NCBI RefSeq assembly: GCF_024171765.1
Contig: NZ_JAMTCI010000001.1
Span: 969,137 to 1,033,136, forward strand
Length of the DNA stretch: 64,000 bases
Origin: Williamsia deligens
Lineage (GTDB): Bacteria; Actinomycetota; Actinomycetes; Mycobacteriales; Mycobacteriaceae
Direction: 5' to 3'
Position 1 is the stretch's first letter, and every line of letters starts with the position of its first letter. Made by a program: the position numbers and the translations under genes. The notes beneath the pieces are model-generated. The model saw only the letters and a program-made list of their open reading frames with translations, was not told the origin of the DNA and made no database searches. Below are positions 7,907 to 16,904 of this stretch, piece by piece.

Positions 7907-9262
7907 CTACGGAACGGGCGACGGCGCAGATCCCGGTGCTGCCGCGGGGAGGTCGAGCCGGAACTCCGCGCCGGGCGGTCCCGTCGGCACCAGCACGACG
8001 TCCCCGCCGTGCAGGCGGGCCAGGCCACGGGCGACGGCGAGCCCGAGACCCGATCCGCCCGACCGCCGGTCGCGGGAGTCGTCGAGGCGCACCATCCGCT
8101 CGAAGACGCGGGCGGCGTCGTCGGGCGGGACGCCGACACCGGCGTCGATGACGCGCAGGTGGACCCAGCCCGGGGTGGGGTCGCGGGGGCTGGACTCGAC
8201 GACGAGACGGACGTCGCCACCGGGGGGTGTCGCCTGGCAGGCGTTGTCGAGGAGGTTCGCGACCACCTGGGCCACGCGCACCGGGTCGGCCAGGGCGGGC
8301 GGGGCGGTGCCGCTCACCGTGATGGTCAGCTCGGGGTGCAGCAGCCGCACGCGCTGCGCCTGCTCGTCGGCGATGACGGCGAGGTCGGTCGGGACCGGGG
8401 TCAGGGTCAGCCCGGCGTCGATGCGGGCCATGTCGAGCATGTCGTCGACGAGGCGCCCGGCGCGACGGGTCTCCCGGATCAGCAGCAGGGTCAGCCGCTC
8501 CCGCTCCTCGACGGGGGTGTCGCTGTCGGCCTGGAGCAGCGTCTCGGCGACCGCCTGGACCCCGGTCACGGGGGTGCGCAGCTCGTGGGCGGCGTCGGCG
8601 ACGAACTGTCGCACCGCCTGCTGCGCGCCGCGTTCGCGGACCTCGGCCCCCTCCAGCGAGTCGAGCATGTCGTCGAACGCCGCGGCGGTCCGACCGAGTT
8701 CGGTGTCGCGCCGGGTCGGCGCCAACCGGGCACCCCGGTTGCCGCCGGCGATGGACCGTGCCAGTTCCGTCATCGCGTCCAGCGGGGCGAGCGCGACCCG
8801 CACGAGGACCAGCAGCAGACCGGCCGTCACGAGCAGGGCGACCGCACCGGTGACGACCATCCCCCACACGAGACGCGACTCGACGCGGTCGAGCAGCCGT
8901 CCGTCGACCTCGAGCGTGAGCCGTGCACCCCTCGTCCACGCCCGCGCACCCGTCAGGTCCACGGTCCGGCGGGCGCGCGCGTCCTCCGTCGGCGACTCCG
9001 GCGGGCCGTAGACGGTCCCGTCGGACAGGACGAGCCGGGCCCGCACCGACCGCCCGTCGACGCGGGCGAAGAACTGTCGCGGGGTCGCCGCCGTGCGCGC
9101 GAGTTGACGGGCGACGGCGACCCGGTCGGTGAGTTGCCCGTCGACGGCGTGCCGCGACGCGGTCTGGAACAGGGTCAGGCCGATACCGACCACCGCGGCG
9201 AGCGCGACGGTGAGAACGAGCACCCCGGCCGCGGTCACCCGCAACCGCAGCGACCCGGTCAC
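7907..9262 (-). CDS. Sensor histidine kinase with HAMP domain, 451 aa
   Basis: A membrane helix (residues about 7-28) and a short extracytoplasmic sensor (about 30-145) are followed by a second helix with GAVALLVTAGLLLVLV. Next come a HAMP linker, a HisKA domain with the phospho-accepting His in DAAHELRTPVTGV near residue 242, and an ATPase domain. In the ATPase domain the N box is NLLDNACQAT, the G1 box DAGVGVPP and the G2 box GGSGLGLAVARG. It would autophosphorylate and pass phosphate to the partner regulator. GTG 9262 overlaps the regulator's stop by four bases (GTGA), so the two are translationally coupled. The signal is unknown. Confidence 0.92.
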   Translation of the reverse strand: MTGSLRLRVTAAGVLVLTVALAAVVGIGLTLFQTASRHAVDGQLTDRVAVARQLARTAATPRQFFARVDGRSVRARLVLSDGTVYGPPESPTEDARARRTVDLTGARAWTRGARLTLEVDGRLLDRVESRLVWGMVVTGAVALLVTAGLLLVLVRVALAPLDAMTELARSIAGGNRGARLAPTRRDTELGRTAAAFDDMLDSLEGAEVRERGAQQAVRQFVADAAHELRTPVTGVQAVAETLLQADSDTPVEERERLTLLLIRETRRAGRLVDDMLDMARIDAGLTLTPVPTDLAVIADEQAQRVRLLHPELTITVSGTAPPALADPVRVAQVVANLLDNACQATPPGGDVRLVVESSPRDPTPGWVHLRVIDAGVGVPPDDAARVFERMVRLDDSRDRRSGGSGLGLAVARGLARLHGGDVVLVPTGPPGAEFRLDLPAAAPGSAPSPVP

Positions 9263-9927
9263 CGTGCGGGCCCCAGCAGGTATCCCAGCCCACGCTCGGT
9301 GTGGATCAGCCGCGGCCCGTGCGCCTCGACCTTGCGGCGCAGCGCGCTGATGTTCACCTCGACGATGTTCGGATCGTAGTGCTCGTACCCCCACACCCCG
9401 GTCAGGATCTGGGTCTTGGTGACCACCCTCCCCCTGCGCCGGGCGAGGAACAGCAACACTTTGAACTCGGTGGCGGTCACCGCGATCGGTTCGCCGTCGC
9501 GCTGCACCACCGCGGCGTCGGGATCGATGACGAGGTCGTCGACGTGGAGCACGTCCGACGACCGGCCGCGACGCCGGAGCACCGCACCCACCCGGGCCAC
9601 CAGCTCCGCCATCTCGAACGGCTTGGAGATGTAGTCGTCGGCGCCCTCGGTGAGTCCGTGCAACCGGTCGGCCACGGAGTCCCGCGCGGTGACCATGAGG
9701 ATCCCGGCGTCGCTGCGTCGCCGGACCACGTGGAGCAGGTCGAAACCGTCCGAGCCGGGCAGCATCACGTCCAGCAGCACCGCGTCGGGGCGGAACTCGC
9801 GCAGGTCGTGTTCGATGCGCGATCCGTCGCCCCGCGCGCGGACGGTGTGCCCGGCCGCGCCGAGCGCAGCGCTGATCGCCACACGGATCGGTTCGGAGTC
9901 CTCCACCACGAGGACCGCGGGGCTCAC
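9259..9927 (-). CDS. OmpR/PhoB-family response regulator, 222 aa
   Basis: The receiver domain has the acidic pair Glu-Asp at residues 9-10, the phosphorylation site Asp53 in LLDVMLPGSDG, the switch Thr in MVTARDS and Lys in SKPFEMAE. A winged-helix DNA-binding domain follows from about residue 130, with EFKVLLFLARRRGRVV and the recognition-helix region VEVNISALRRKVE, and ends in the usual HTERGLGYLL. It is the partner of the histidine kinase at 7907 and lies 31 bases after the DUF5666-type gene, suggesting a three-gene transcript. Confidence 0.93.
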   Translation of the reverse strand: MSPAVLVVEDSEPIRVAISAALGAAGHTVRARGDGSRIEHDLREFRPDAVLLDVMLPGSDGFDLLHVVRRRSDAGILMVTARDSVADRLHGLTEGADDYISKPFEMAELVARVGAVLRRRGRSSDVLHVDDLVIDPDAAVVQRDGEPIAVTATEFKVLLFLARRRGRVVTKTQILTGVWGYEHYDPNIVEVNISALRRKVEAHGPRLIHTERGLGYLLGPAR

Positions 9928-9958
9928 GGGCGCCGATTCTGCCAGGTGGCGACGCCGA

Positions 9959-10579
9959 TCAGCTCGGCTGCACGGGCGCGCTCGACGACGGGGCCGTCGT
10001 CGGTGCGGTGCGCTTCACCACGTGCGTCGCGGTGAGGGCGCCGTCGGTGCGTGTCCCGGTCGCGGCGACGCGGTCGCCGACGGCGAAGTCGGTCCGCTGC
10101 TGGGGCGTCCTCGTCGTCCCGAAGGCCGTCGACGCGGTGATGGTGACCGTCACGTTCTGACCCTTCGCGGTCGTGAGCGTCCACGAGTCGCCGTTGATGG
10201 CGTCGATCGTCCCGACGACACCGCGCGCCCGGTGGGCCCTCTTCTGGCCGCCCCCGTTCTGCGTCCCACCGGTCCCGTCGCCGAACCGATGGCTGTGGGA
10301 CGCCTGCGCGACCGCGGCCCGCGAGGAGCCGCCGGAGTCGCCGGTGACGCCCCAGCCGATCAACCCGCCGAGCACGGCACCGATCACCAGACCGCCGGCC
10401 GCGGCGAGCACGCCCACTCGCGTGGCCCCGGTGAGGCGACGGCGAGGCGGCGGCCCGGCGACGACCTGTCCGTCACCGCCGGCGGTGTACGGCGCGGCGG
10501 GTGGCGGCGAGCCCGGCGGCGTCTCGAACTGCCGTGTCGGCTCGTCCTGCGGTCCGGGGTTCTCGGGTGTGTCGGTCAT
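9959..10579 (-). CDS. Membrane-anchored protein with a DUF5666-like beta domain, 206 aa
   Basis: The N-terminus (about 55 residues) is Pro/Glu-rich and cytoplasmic. One membrane helix follows, with VLAAAGGLVIGAVLGGLIGW. Outside there is a Gly/Ser/His-rich linker, and then a small beta-barrel-like domain starting GVVGTIDAINGDSWTL and continuing with TDFAVGDRVAATG. That pattern is typical of DUF5666/OB-like surface domains. The tail is Thr/Ser/Pro-rich. It is the first gene in a row with the two-component system, so it may be part of the sensing apparatus or a target of it. Confidence 0.75.
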   Translation of the reverse strand: MTDTPENPGPQDEPTRQFETPPGSPPPAAPYTAGGDGQVVAGPPPRRRLTGATRVGVLAAAGGLVIGAVLGGLIGWGVTGDSGGSSRAAVAQASHSHRFGDGTGGTQNGGGQKRAHRARGVVGTIDAINGDSWTLTTAKGQNVTVTITASTAFGTTRTPQQRTDFAVGDRVAATGTRTDGALTATHVVKRTAPTTAPSSSAPVQPS

Positions 10580-10707
10580 GGCACCACGCTAGGAACGAAC
10601 GGACGGCCGGGACAGAAGGCCACCTGAGGGATCGTCGGATTCCTCTGAGCGCGAACATGCCCTGAGCAGCAGACTTCGAGTCCGCTTGATGTCTTACGCT
10701 CGGGTCC

Positions 10708-12621
10708 ATGACCATGGAATCGGTCGCGTACAACACCATGTACCGCGGCATGGCCGCGAGCCGGAAACCGCCTCGCCTGCCGAAGGGCACCCGGCGGAGC
10801 ACCATCCGCCGCATCGGGGCGTTCGCCCGCCCGCACCGTCGGATGATCTCGGTGTTCCTCGCACTCAGCGTGCTCACCGCGATCCTCACCGTGGTCACGC
10901 CCATCCTCGCCGGACGGGTCGTCAACCAGATCACCGGACACGGGTCCACGACGACCATCACGTGGCTGGCCGTGGTCATAGCGGTGGTCGCTCTCGCCGA
11001 GGCCGGCGTCGGGCTCGTCGTGCGGTGGCTGTCGGCGTCGATCGGCGAGGGGCTGATCCTCGACCTCCGTCGGACCGTCTACGACCACGTCCAGCGGATG
11101 CCGGTCGCCTTCTTCACCCGCACCCGCACCGGTGCGCTCGTCAGCCGGTTGAACAACGACGTGATCGGCGCCCAGCGCGCCTTCTCCGACACCCTCTCCG
11201 GTGTCGTCTCCAACTTCGTGACGCTGGTGCTGACGCTGACCACCATGCTGCTCATCTCCTGGCAGATCACACTTCTCGCGCTGGTGCTGCTGCCGGTGTT
11301 CGTCATCCCCGCACGGCTGATGGGGCGCCGGATGGCGGCGCTCTCACGCCAGGCCGCGGAGTACAACGCGCTGATGTCCACGCAGATGACCGAGCGGTTC
11401 TCGGCGCCCGGCGCGACGCTGGTGAAGCTCTACGGTCGACCCGACGAAGAGTCGCGGCGCTTCGCCGACCGGGCGTCGTCGGTGCGGGACATCGGTGTCG
11501 CGCGGGCGATGTCGCAGTCGTACTTCGTCACCGCGCTGACGCTGGTCTCGGCCCTGGCGCTGGCCATGGTCTACGGCCTGGGCGGCGTGCTCGCCGTCGA
11601 CGGTCACCTGAACGCGGGCGCCGTCGTGTCCCTCGCGCTGCTGCTCACCCGGATGTACGCACCGCTCACCGCACTGGCGAACGCGCGTGTCGAGATCATG
11701 AGCGCGCTGGTCAGTTTCGAGCGCGTCTTCGAGGTCACCGACCTCGTCCCGCTCATCGACGACAAGCCCGACGCGACACCCGTCCCCGCCGGACCGCTGT
11801 CGATGCGGTTCGAGGACGTGCGCTTCGCCTATCCATCGGCGGACAAGGTGTCGCTGGCGTCGCTGGAGGAGGTGTCCGCGCTCGACACCCGCGGGGGTGT
11901 CGATGTGCTGCACGACATCTCCTTCGAGGTGCCGGCCGGCGAGATGGTCGCCCTCGTCGGCAGTTCCGGTGCGGGGAAGTCGACCATCGCCCAGTTGGCG
12001 ACCCGCCTCTACGACGTCGACTCCGGCGCGGTCCGGGTGAACGACGTCGACGTCCGCGACGTGACATCGCAGTCACTGCACCGGGCAGTGGGCCTCGTGA
12101 CCCAGGACGGCCACCTCTTCCACGACTCCGTCCGCGACAACCTCCTGCTGTCGAACCCGGACGCGTCCGAGGACGACATCTGGACGGCGCTGCGGCGCGC
12201 ACGCCTCGAGGAGCTGATCGCGTCACTGCCCGACGGACTCGACACCGTCGTCGGGGAGCGCGGGTACCGCCTGTCGGGCGGGGAACGGCAGCGGCTGACC
12301 ATCGCGCGGCTGCTGCTCGCCGCGCCGTCGGTGGTGATCCTCGACGAGGCCACCGCCCACCTCGACTCGACGTCGGAGGCAGCGGTGCAGGAGGCCCTGT
12401 CCGAGGCGCTCGTGGGTCGGACGTCGATCGTCATCGCCCACCGACTGTCGACGGTCCGGGCCGCGCACCAGATCCTCGTGCTCGAGGCGGGGCGCATCGT
12501 CGAACGGGGCACCCACCTGTCGCTGTTGGCCGCGAACGGCCGGTACGCCGAGCTGTACCGCACCCAGTTCGCCGACGACGCCGACGCACCGGTCGCGGCG
12601 ATCGCCCCCGCACAGGTGTGA
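10708..12621 (+). CDS. ABC exporter, fused permease and ATPase, 637 aa
   Basis: A type I (ABCB/MsbA-like) half-transporter that would act as a dimer. Six helices occupy residues about 45-330. The nucleotide-binding domain (about 360-620) has Walker A GSSGAGKST, signature LSGGERQRL, Walker B VVILDEATAHLD and the H-loop IVIAHRLST. The insertion between the first NBD strand and Walker A (DKVSLASLEEVSALDTRG) is longer than usual. The start has no ribosome binding site, but a TACGCT box ends seven bases before the ATG, consistent with a leaderless mRNA. The substrate is unknown; lipid, peptide or drug are possible. Confidence 0.92.
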   Translation: MTMESVAYNTMYRGMAASRKPPRLPKGTRRSTIRRIGAFARPHRRMISVFLALSVLTAILTVVTPILAGRVVNQITGHGSTTTITWLAVVIAVVALAEAGVGLVVRWLSASIGEGLILDLRRTVYDHVQRMPVAFFTRTRTGALVSRLNNDVIGAQRAFSDTLSGVVSNFVTLVLTLTTMLLISWQITLLALVLLPVFVIPARLMGRRMAALSRQAAEYNALMSTQMTERFSAPGATLVKLYGRPDEESRRFADRASSVRDIGVARAMSQSYFVTALTLVSALALAMVYGLGGVLAVDGHLNAGAVVSLALLLTRMYAPLTALANARVEIMSALVSFERVFEVTDLVPLIDDKPDATPVPAGPLSMRFEDVRFAYPSADKVSLASLEEVSALDTRGGVDVLHDISFEVPAGEMVALVGSSGAGKSTIAQLATRLYDVDSGAVRVNDVDVRDVTSQSLHRAVGLVTQDGHLFHDSVRDNLLLSNPDASEDDIWTALRRARLEELIASLPDGLDTVVGERGYRLSGGERQRLTIARLLLAAPSVVILDEATAHLDSTSEAAVQEALSEALVGRTSIVIAHRLSTVRAAHQILVLEAGRIVERGTHLSLLAANGRYAELYRTQFADDADAPVAAIAPAQV

Positions 12622-12693
12622 TCGCGCCCCAGGTGTGACTGCCCCGCAGCGCGGGTAGCCGTGCACCTGTCCCCGACAGACAGGTGCTCCCCG

Positions 12694-13392
12694 ATGACGT
12701 CCATCGCCCACCGCCCGGTGCACGAACTGGGCGGGCCCACCAGCGTTCTCGTCCGCCAGCGCGACGACCACGTCGAGCTCGACCGACTCATCCGGGCCGT
12801 GCACGACACACACGGCCCCGAACGTCAGCTGACGGTGAACCGCCTGTGCCGCCTCGTGTTCCCGCACGCGTTCGCCGAGGAGTCGGTGCTGTGGCCGGTG
12901 ATCCGTCGCGTCCTCCCCGACGGTGAGGAGCAGACACTGCAGATCGAGCGGGAGCACCAGCAGATCAACGAGCTGTTCACCCGCCTCGAGCGCGCCCGGC
13001 CCGACTCGATCGAGTACGACGACCTGTTCGCACGGATCACCGACCTGCTGAGGGAGGACGTCCGCGACGAGGAGGACCAGATGTTCCCCGACCTGCGCGA
13101 TGCCCTCGACGACCGCGAACTCCGACGTCTCGGGTGGGCGTGGCTGGCAGTCCGGCGCACGGCGCCGACGCGGCCCCATCCGGTGGTCTCACGGCGACCA
13201 CCAGGGAACGCCCTGGCCGCCCTCCCACTGACCCTGATCGACCGCTCCCGCGACGTGCTCGATCAGGTCGCGGTGCGGGGGTCCTCGCGGGTCGCGTCGT
13301 CGATCAGCACCGGACTGGCCGCCGCGGCCGGTCGCGTCGAACGCGTCGGCGTCCTCCGTCGGGGCGAGCGCCCCGACACCCACATCGACTGA
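12694..13392 (+). CDS. Hemerythrin-like HHE-domain protein, 232 aa
   Basis: The iron-binding four-helix bundle motifs are present in order: a His in QRDDHVELDRL, His and Glu in FPHAFAEESVLW, His in EREHQQINELF, and an EEDQMFPDL segment on the last helix. These proteins bind a di-iron centre and sense or scavenge oxygen, nitric oxide or peroxide. The C-terminal 80 residues lie outside the domain and are basic. ATG 12694 gives the natural beginning of the domain; no strong ribosome binding site is seen. It ends eight bases before the convergent metallophosphoesterase gene. Confidence 0.85.
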   Translation: MTSIAHRPVHELGGPTSVLVRQRDDHVELDRLIRAVHDTHGPERQLTVNRLCRLVFPHAFAEESVLWPVIRRVLPDGEEQTLQIEREHQQINELFTRLERARPDSIEYDDLFARITDLLREDVRDEEDQMFPDLRDALDDRELRRLGWAWLAVRRTAPTRPHPVVSRRPPGNALAALPLTLIDRSRDVLDQVAVRGSSRVASSISTGLAAAAGRVERVGVLRRGERPDTHID

Positions 13393-13400
13393 TCCCCGCG

Positions 13401-15089
13401 TCAGCGCGGTGAGGCCAGCAGCAGTTCGACGTTGTGGTCGGCAGCACCGCCGAGACGCTTCGCCTCGTAGCCGATGTCGTTGTACGAGAACTCGCGGTAC
13501 ATCGACGCCAGACCCGTCACCGAGTGGTCGCTGTAGTCCACCGAGTACGGTGCGCCCGACTCGATGAGCGTGCAGAACAGTGACAGCGTGCCGTCGCGGT
13601 TGTCGCACACCTCGATGATGCGGGCGTTCTGTGGGAAGTCGATGTGCGAGGCGGTGTTGATCTCCCAGAAGCTCTGTGCCGGAGTGGCGCCGGCGTGCGG
13701 GGTGATCTTGTTCTCGTGCGTGTGCCCGTTCACCCAGGCGACGACGTTCGGGAAGCGGTGGAAGAAGTCGACGAGCTGCTTCCCCGTCCGGCGGGCCTCG
13801 AACGGTCGCTCCGGGTCGGGGATGGGCAGCTCCATCGTGTCGCTGGTGTGGTGACTGAACGCGACGAACAACGTCCCGCGGTTGCCGGTGATCAGCCGTT
13901 CCATCCAGTCCAGCTGGCCCTGCCCGATGGACCCGTCGGTGAACCCGGCGTGGTTCGTCGTGTCCATGGAGATACCCACGACGCCGGGGGCGATCTCGAA
14001 CGAGTAGTAGGTGACGCCGGATTGCGGTGCGTCGGAGGCGAACCCGTGTCCGACGGGGCCGGGACCGGTGTAGCGCGGCCGGAAGTGCTCGGCCATGTAC
14101 TGCCGCGGCGTGAACGGTGCCCGCTTCGCGTCGGGGGTGACCTTGCGGATCGGTCCGGTCGCGACCTGCTCGGCGAACACGCGGCCGGCCGCCTTCGGGT
14201 CGGACCCGAACACGCGTGCCATCGCGTCGATCTGACGACGATCCTGCGGCAGGTCGATCTTGATGTCGCCGGTGTACAGCGCGTCGATGAAGGCGATACC
14301 GCTGGGCAGGGTGCCCTCGACGCTGTCGTCGTGGTTGCCGAAGACGCTGTACCAGCGGGTGTTCAGCCCCGGGCTGGCGATCGGCGTGATGCTCGACGCG
14401 AGGAGGCCGGGGATCTGGGGGAACCCCTTCTGCTTGTAGATGTCGTTCACCGCCGACTCCGGCTGCCAGTAGAGCGTCGACCCCCACACCTGCACGCCCT
14501 CATAGCGGTTCGGGTCGCCGGTGGACGGGCGGAACGTCCCGCCGCTGAACGCGGTGAGGAACCAGTCCAGCTCGGCGAACTCGTGGTTGTCGGTGTTGTC
14601 ACCGGTCGAGACGACGGCGTCGAACGTCCGGCCCGAGAACGGGGCCGACCGCAGTGCGTTGATGCGCTCGACGAGGGTGATCGCACCGTGCGGACCCAGC
14701 TTCTCGTGGGGGCGGAACGCCGACCCGTTCTGCAGGTGGATGAACTCCGCGCGCACGGGACTCTCCGCGTCGACCATGTGGATGTCGGTGGTCTGCACCA
14801 CCGAGGCCAACCCGACGCGGCGACCGTCGCGACCCGCCTTGGGCGCCGCCAACTCCGAACGCACGATGAGCGGCCATCCCGGGCCGGCGACCAACCTGCG
14901 GTACTTGTCCGGCCCGCTCGCGGCGGGAACGCCGACCACGTCGAGGGTGGTCCCGGCGACCGAGGCCGCGCGGGACGCCGCGGGCTCGGCCCAGGCGAAC
15001 GGCGACAGCTTCGTCCCCAGGTACGCCGCCGCGGCACCGACACCGGTGGCCTTGACGAATGTGCGGCGGTTGAACGAGCGACGATCCAT
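13401..15089 (-). CDS. Tat-exported metallophosphoesterase (TIGR03767-like), 562 aa
   Basis: The N-terminus MDRRSFNRRTFVKATGVG has a twin-arginine signal, followed by a hydrophobic core and an Ala-rich cleavage region, so the protein should be exported folded. Metal-binding motifs of calcineurin-like phosphoesterases are visible: QTTDIHMVD (Asp, His), VSTGDNTDN (Gly-Asp-Asn), FGNHDD (Gly-Asn-His-Asp), SHHT and NGHTHEN (Gly-His-x-His). ATG 15089 is preferred over GTG 15092 because AGGAGG then lies five bases upstream instead of two. It probably hydrolyses an extracellular phosphate ester and may scavenge phosphate. No Pho box was identified. Confidence 0.87.
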   Translation of the reverse strand: MDRRSFNRRTFVKATGVGAAAAYLGTKLSPFAWAEPAASRAASVAGTTLDVVGVPAASGPDKYRRLVAGPGWPLIVRSELAAPKAGRDGRRVGLASVVQTTDIHMVDAESPVRAEFIHLQNGSAFRPHEKLGPHGAITLVERINALRSAPFSGRTFDAVVSTGDNTDNHEFAELDWFLTAFSGGTFRPSTGDPNRYEGVQVWGSTLYWQPESAVNDIYKQKGFPQIPGLLASSITPIASPGLNTRWYSVFGNHDDSVEGTLPSGIAFIDALYTGDIKIDLPQDRRQIDAMARVFGSDPKAAGRVFAEQVATGPIRKVTPDAKRAPFTPRQYMAEHFRPRYTGPGPVGHGFASDAPQSGVTYYSFEIAPGVVGISMDTTNHAGFTDGSIGQGQLDWMERLITGNRGTLFVAFSHHTSDTMELPIPDPERPFEARRTGKQLVDFFHRFPNVVAWVNGHTHENKITPHAGATPAQSFWEINTASHIDFPQNARIIEVCDNRDGTLSLFCTLIESGAPYSVDYSDHSVTGLASMYREFSYNDIGYEAKRLGGAADHNVELLLASPR

Positions 15090-15152
15090 CACGACCTCCT
15101 GGTGCGGCAGGCGCTCTGCCCCGGGCGCCCAGGTGGATCCTGCCCTACCGAG

Positions 15153-15740
15153 TCACCGATCGTCGGTGTTCTCCGCGACGCGGAGTCCGTCGAGCAGCAC
15201 CGTCACCATCCGGCGGGCGTCGTAGCGCGCGTCGGTCCCCGCCCCGATGCAGAGGCTGCCGACGGCCCGCATCACCGCGATCGCCCCGACGTCGGCGCGG
15301 ATGTCGCCGTGGGCGACACCGGCCTGCAGGAGGTGCGCACAGACCGGCACGAGACGGTCGAGGAAATAGGTGTGGAGGTTCTCGAACGCAGCGTCGTCCG
15401 AGCGCAACGCCTCCGCGAGCCCGTGCTTGGTCACGAGGAAGTCGACGAACTGATCGATCCACCGGGACAGGGCCTCGTGCGGGGTGAGTTCGCCGTCGAG
15501 CAGCGCCGGCCCCGCGTCCGCCAACGCCTCCACCTGGTGGCGGTACACCGCGACGATCAGGTCGGCCCGCGTCGGGAAGTGCCGATAGATGGTCCCGACC
15601 CCGACGCCGGCGCGGGTCGCGATCTCGCGGACCGGGACACCCACGCCGGACTCGACGAACGCGGCCGCCGCGGCGTCGACGAGAGCGTCCGCGTTGCGTC
15701 GTGCGTCGGCCCGCTGACGCGGTGGCTGATCGCCGGCCAT
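15153..15740 (-). CDS. TetR-family repressor, 195 aa
   Basis: The N-terminal helix-turn-helix reads VREIATRAGVGVGTIYRHF (residues about 38-56), followed by a helical ligand-binding domain. ATG 15740 is chosen because the upstream in-frame codons run through the operators and are not TetR-like. The gene is divergent from the aldo/keto reductase gene with 143 bp between starts. Two GGAAC-N3-GTTCC palindromes lie in that interval, so it most likely represses itself and the reductase/F420-oxidoreductase pair. Confidence 0.9.
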   Translation of the reverse strand: MAGDQPPRQRADARRNADALVDAAAAAFVESGVGVPVREIATRAGVGVGTIYRHFPTRADLIVAVYRHQVEALADAGPALLDGELTPHEALSRWIDQFVDFLVTKHGLAEALRSDDAAFENLHTYFLDRLVPVCAHLLQAGVAHGDIRADVGAIAVMRAVGSLCIGAGTDARYDARRMVTVLLDGLRVAENTDDR

Positions 15741-15770
15741 GCCCGCCTCCCGAAATGATCCCTTGGCAAA

Positions 15771-15819
15771 CGGAACAGTGTTCCGTATCGTCGTCGTGGT
15801 GAGCGGAACAACGTTCCGC
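15771..15819. promoter_or_regulatory. Two palindromic operators (GGAAC-N3-GTTCC) for the divergent TetR
   Basis: CGGAACAGTGTTCCG lies at 15771-15785 and GCGGAACAACGTTCCGC at 15803-15819, both perfect palindromes apart from the central bases, with centres 33 bp apart (about three helix turns). They lie between the tetR and the aldo/keto reductase starts, where they would overlap both promoters. Almost the same core occurs at 51197-51243 beside another TetR gene. Confidence 0.85.
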
Positions 15820-15883
15820 TTCACGCCCCAGGATGCCAGACCAGCCCTGCCGCATCCACTCGCACCACGGAGAAGAGATCACC

Positions 15884-16903
15884 ATGCAGTACCGCACTCT
15901 CGGACGCACCGGCGTCACCGTCAGCACGCTCTCGCTCGGGGCGATGAACTTCGGCGCCATCGGTCGCACCACGCAGGACGAGGCGACCGCCATCGTCGAC
16001 GCCGCGCTCGAGGCCGGCATCAACGTCATCGACACCGCCGACATGTACGGCCAGGGCGAGTCGGAGGAGATGGTCGGACGGGCCATCGCCGGCCGTCGCG
16101 ACGACGTCGTCCTCGCGACGAAGGTCTTCAACCCGATGGGCGACGAGCGCAACCACCGGGGCAGCTCACGCCGGTGGATCACGACCGAGCTCGAGAACAG
16201 CCTCCGCCGGCTCGACGTGGACCACGTCGACCTCTATCAGATCCACCGCGCGGACCCGACGACGAGCGACGAGGAGACGCTGTCGGCGCTCACCGATCTG
16301 CAACGCGCGGGCAAGATCCGCTACGTCGGCTCGTCGACCTATCCGGCCCACCGGATCGTGCAGGCGCAGTGGGCGGCGCGGGAGAACCACCTCACCCGCT
16401 TCGTGACCGAGCAGCCGCCGTACTCGATCCTGCAGCGCGGCATCGAGTCCCACGTCCTCCCGGTGACCGAGCAGTACGGGATGGGTGTGCTGGTGTGGAG
16501 CCCGCTGGCCGGCGGCTTCCTGTCCGGTGCGATCCGCGCGGGTCAGGAGAACACCACGCACCGCGCCACGCTGCTCCCCGATCGATTCGGGCCCGACGCC
16601 CCCGCGACGGCCTCGAAGCTCGATGCGGTCGAGAAGCTCGTCGCCCTGGCGGACGAGGCGGGTCTGACCCTCATCCAGCTCGCCCTGGGGTTCGCGACCG
16701 CTCATCCGGGTGTGACCAGCGCGATCATCGGCCCGCGCACACTCGACCACCTGCGCTCGCAACTCGCCGCCGCCGACACCGTCCTGACCGCGGATGTGCT
16801 CGACGCGATCGACGAGATCGTCGCGCCCGGTGTCGATCTCGCGCCCGAGGAGAAGTTCGACACCCCGCCGTCGCTGCTCGAGAAGTCCCTCCGGAGGCGC
16901 TGA
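15884..16903 (+). CDS. Aldo/keto reductase, 339 aa
   Basis: An NAD(P)H-dependent carbonyl reductase with the (beta/alpha)8 fold. The catalytic set can be read: Asp and Tyr in DTADMYGQGESEE, Lys in VLATKVF, and His in YQIHRADP, plus the C-terminal cofactor-binding AIIGPRTLDHL. The start follows GGAGAAGAG, and ATG 15884 gives the usual MQYRTLGRTG opening. The downstream LLM-class oxidoreductase begins two bases after its stop codon and is probably translated from the same mRNA. Both are likely induced when the TetR at 15153 binds its ligand. The substrate is unknown. Confidence 0.92.
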   Translation: MQYRTLGRTGVTVSTLSLGAMNFGAIGRTTQDEATAIVDAALEAGINVIDTADMYGQGESEEMVGRAIAGRRDDVVLATKVFNPMGDERNHRGSSRRWITTELENSLRRLDVDHVDLYQIHRADPTTSDEETLSALTDLQRAGKIRYVGSSTYPAHRIVQAQWAARENHLTRFVTEQPPYSILQRGIESHVLPVTEQYGMGVLVWSPLAGGFLSGAIRAGQENTTHRATLLPDRFGPDAPATASKLDAVEKLVALADEAGLTLIQLALGFATAHPGVTSAIIGPRTLDHLRSQLAAADTVLTADVLDAIDEIVAPGVDLAPEEKFDTPPSLLEKSLRRR

Positions 16904-16904
16904 C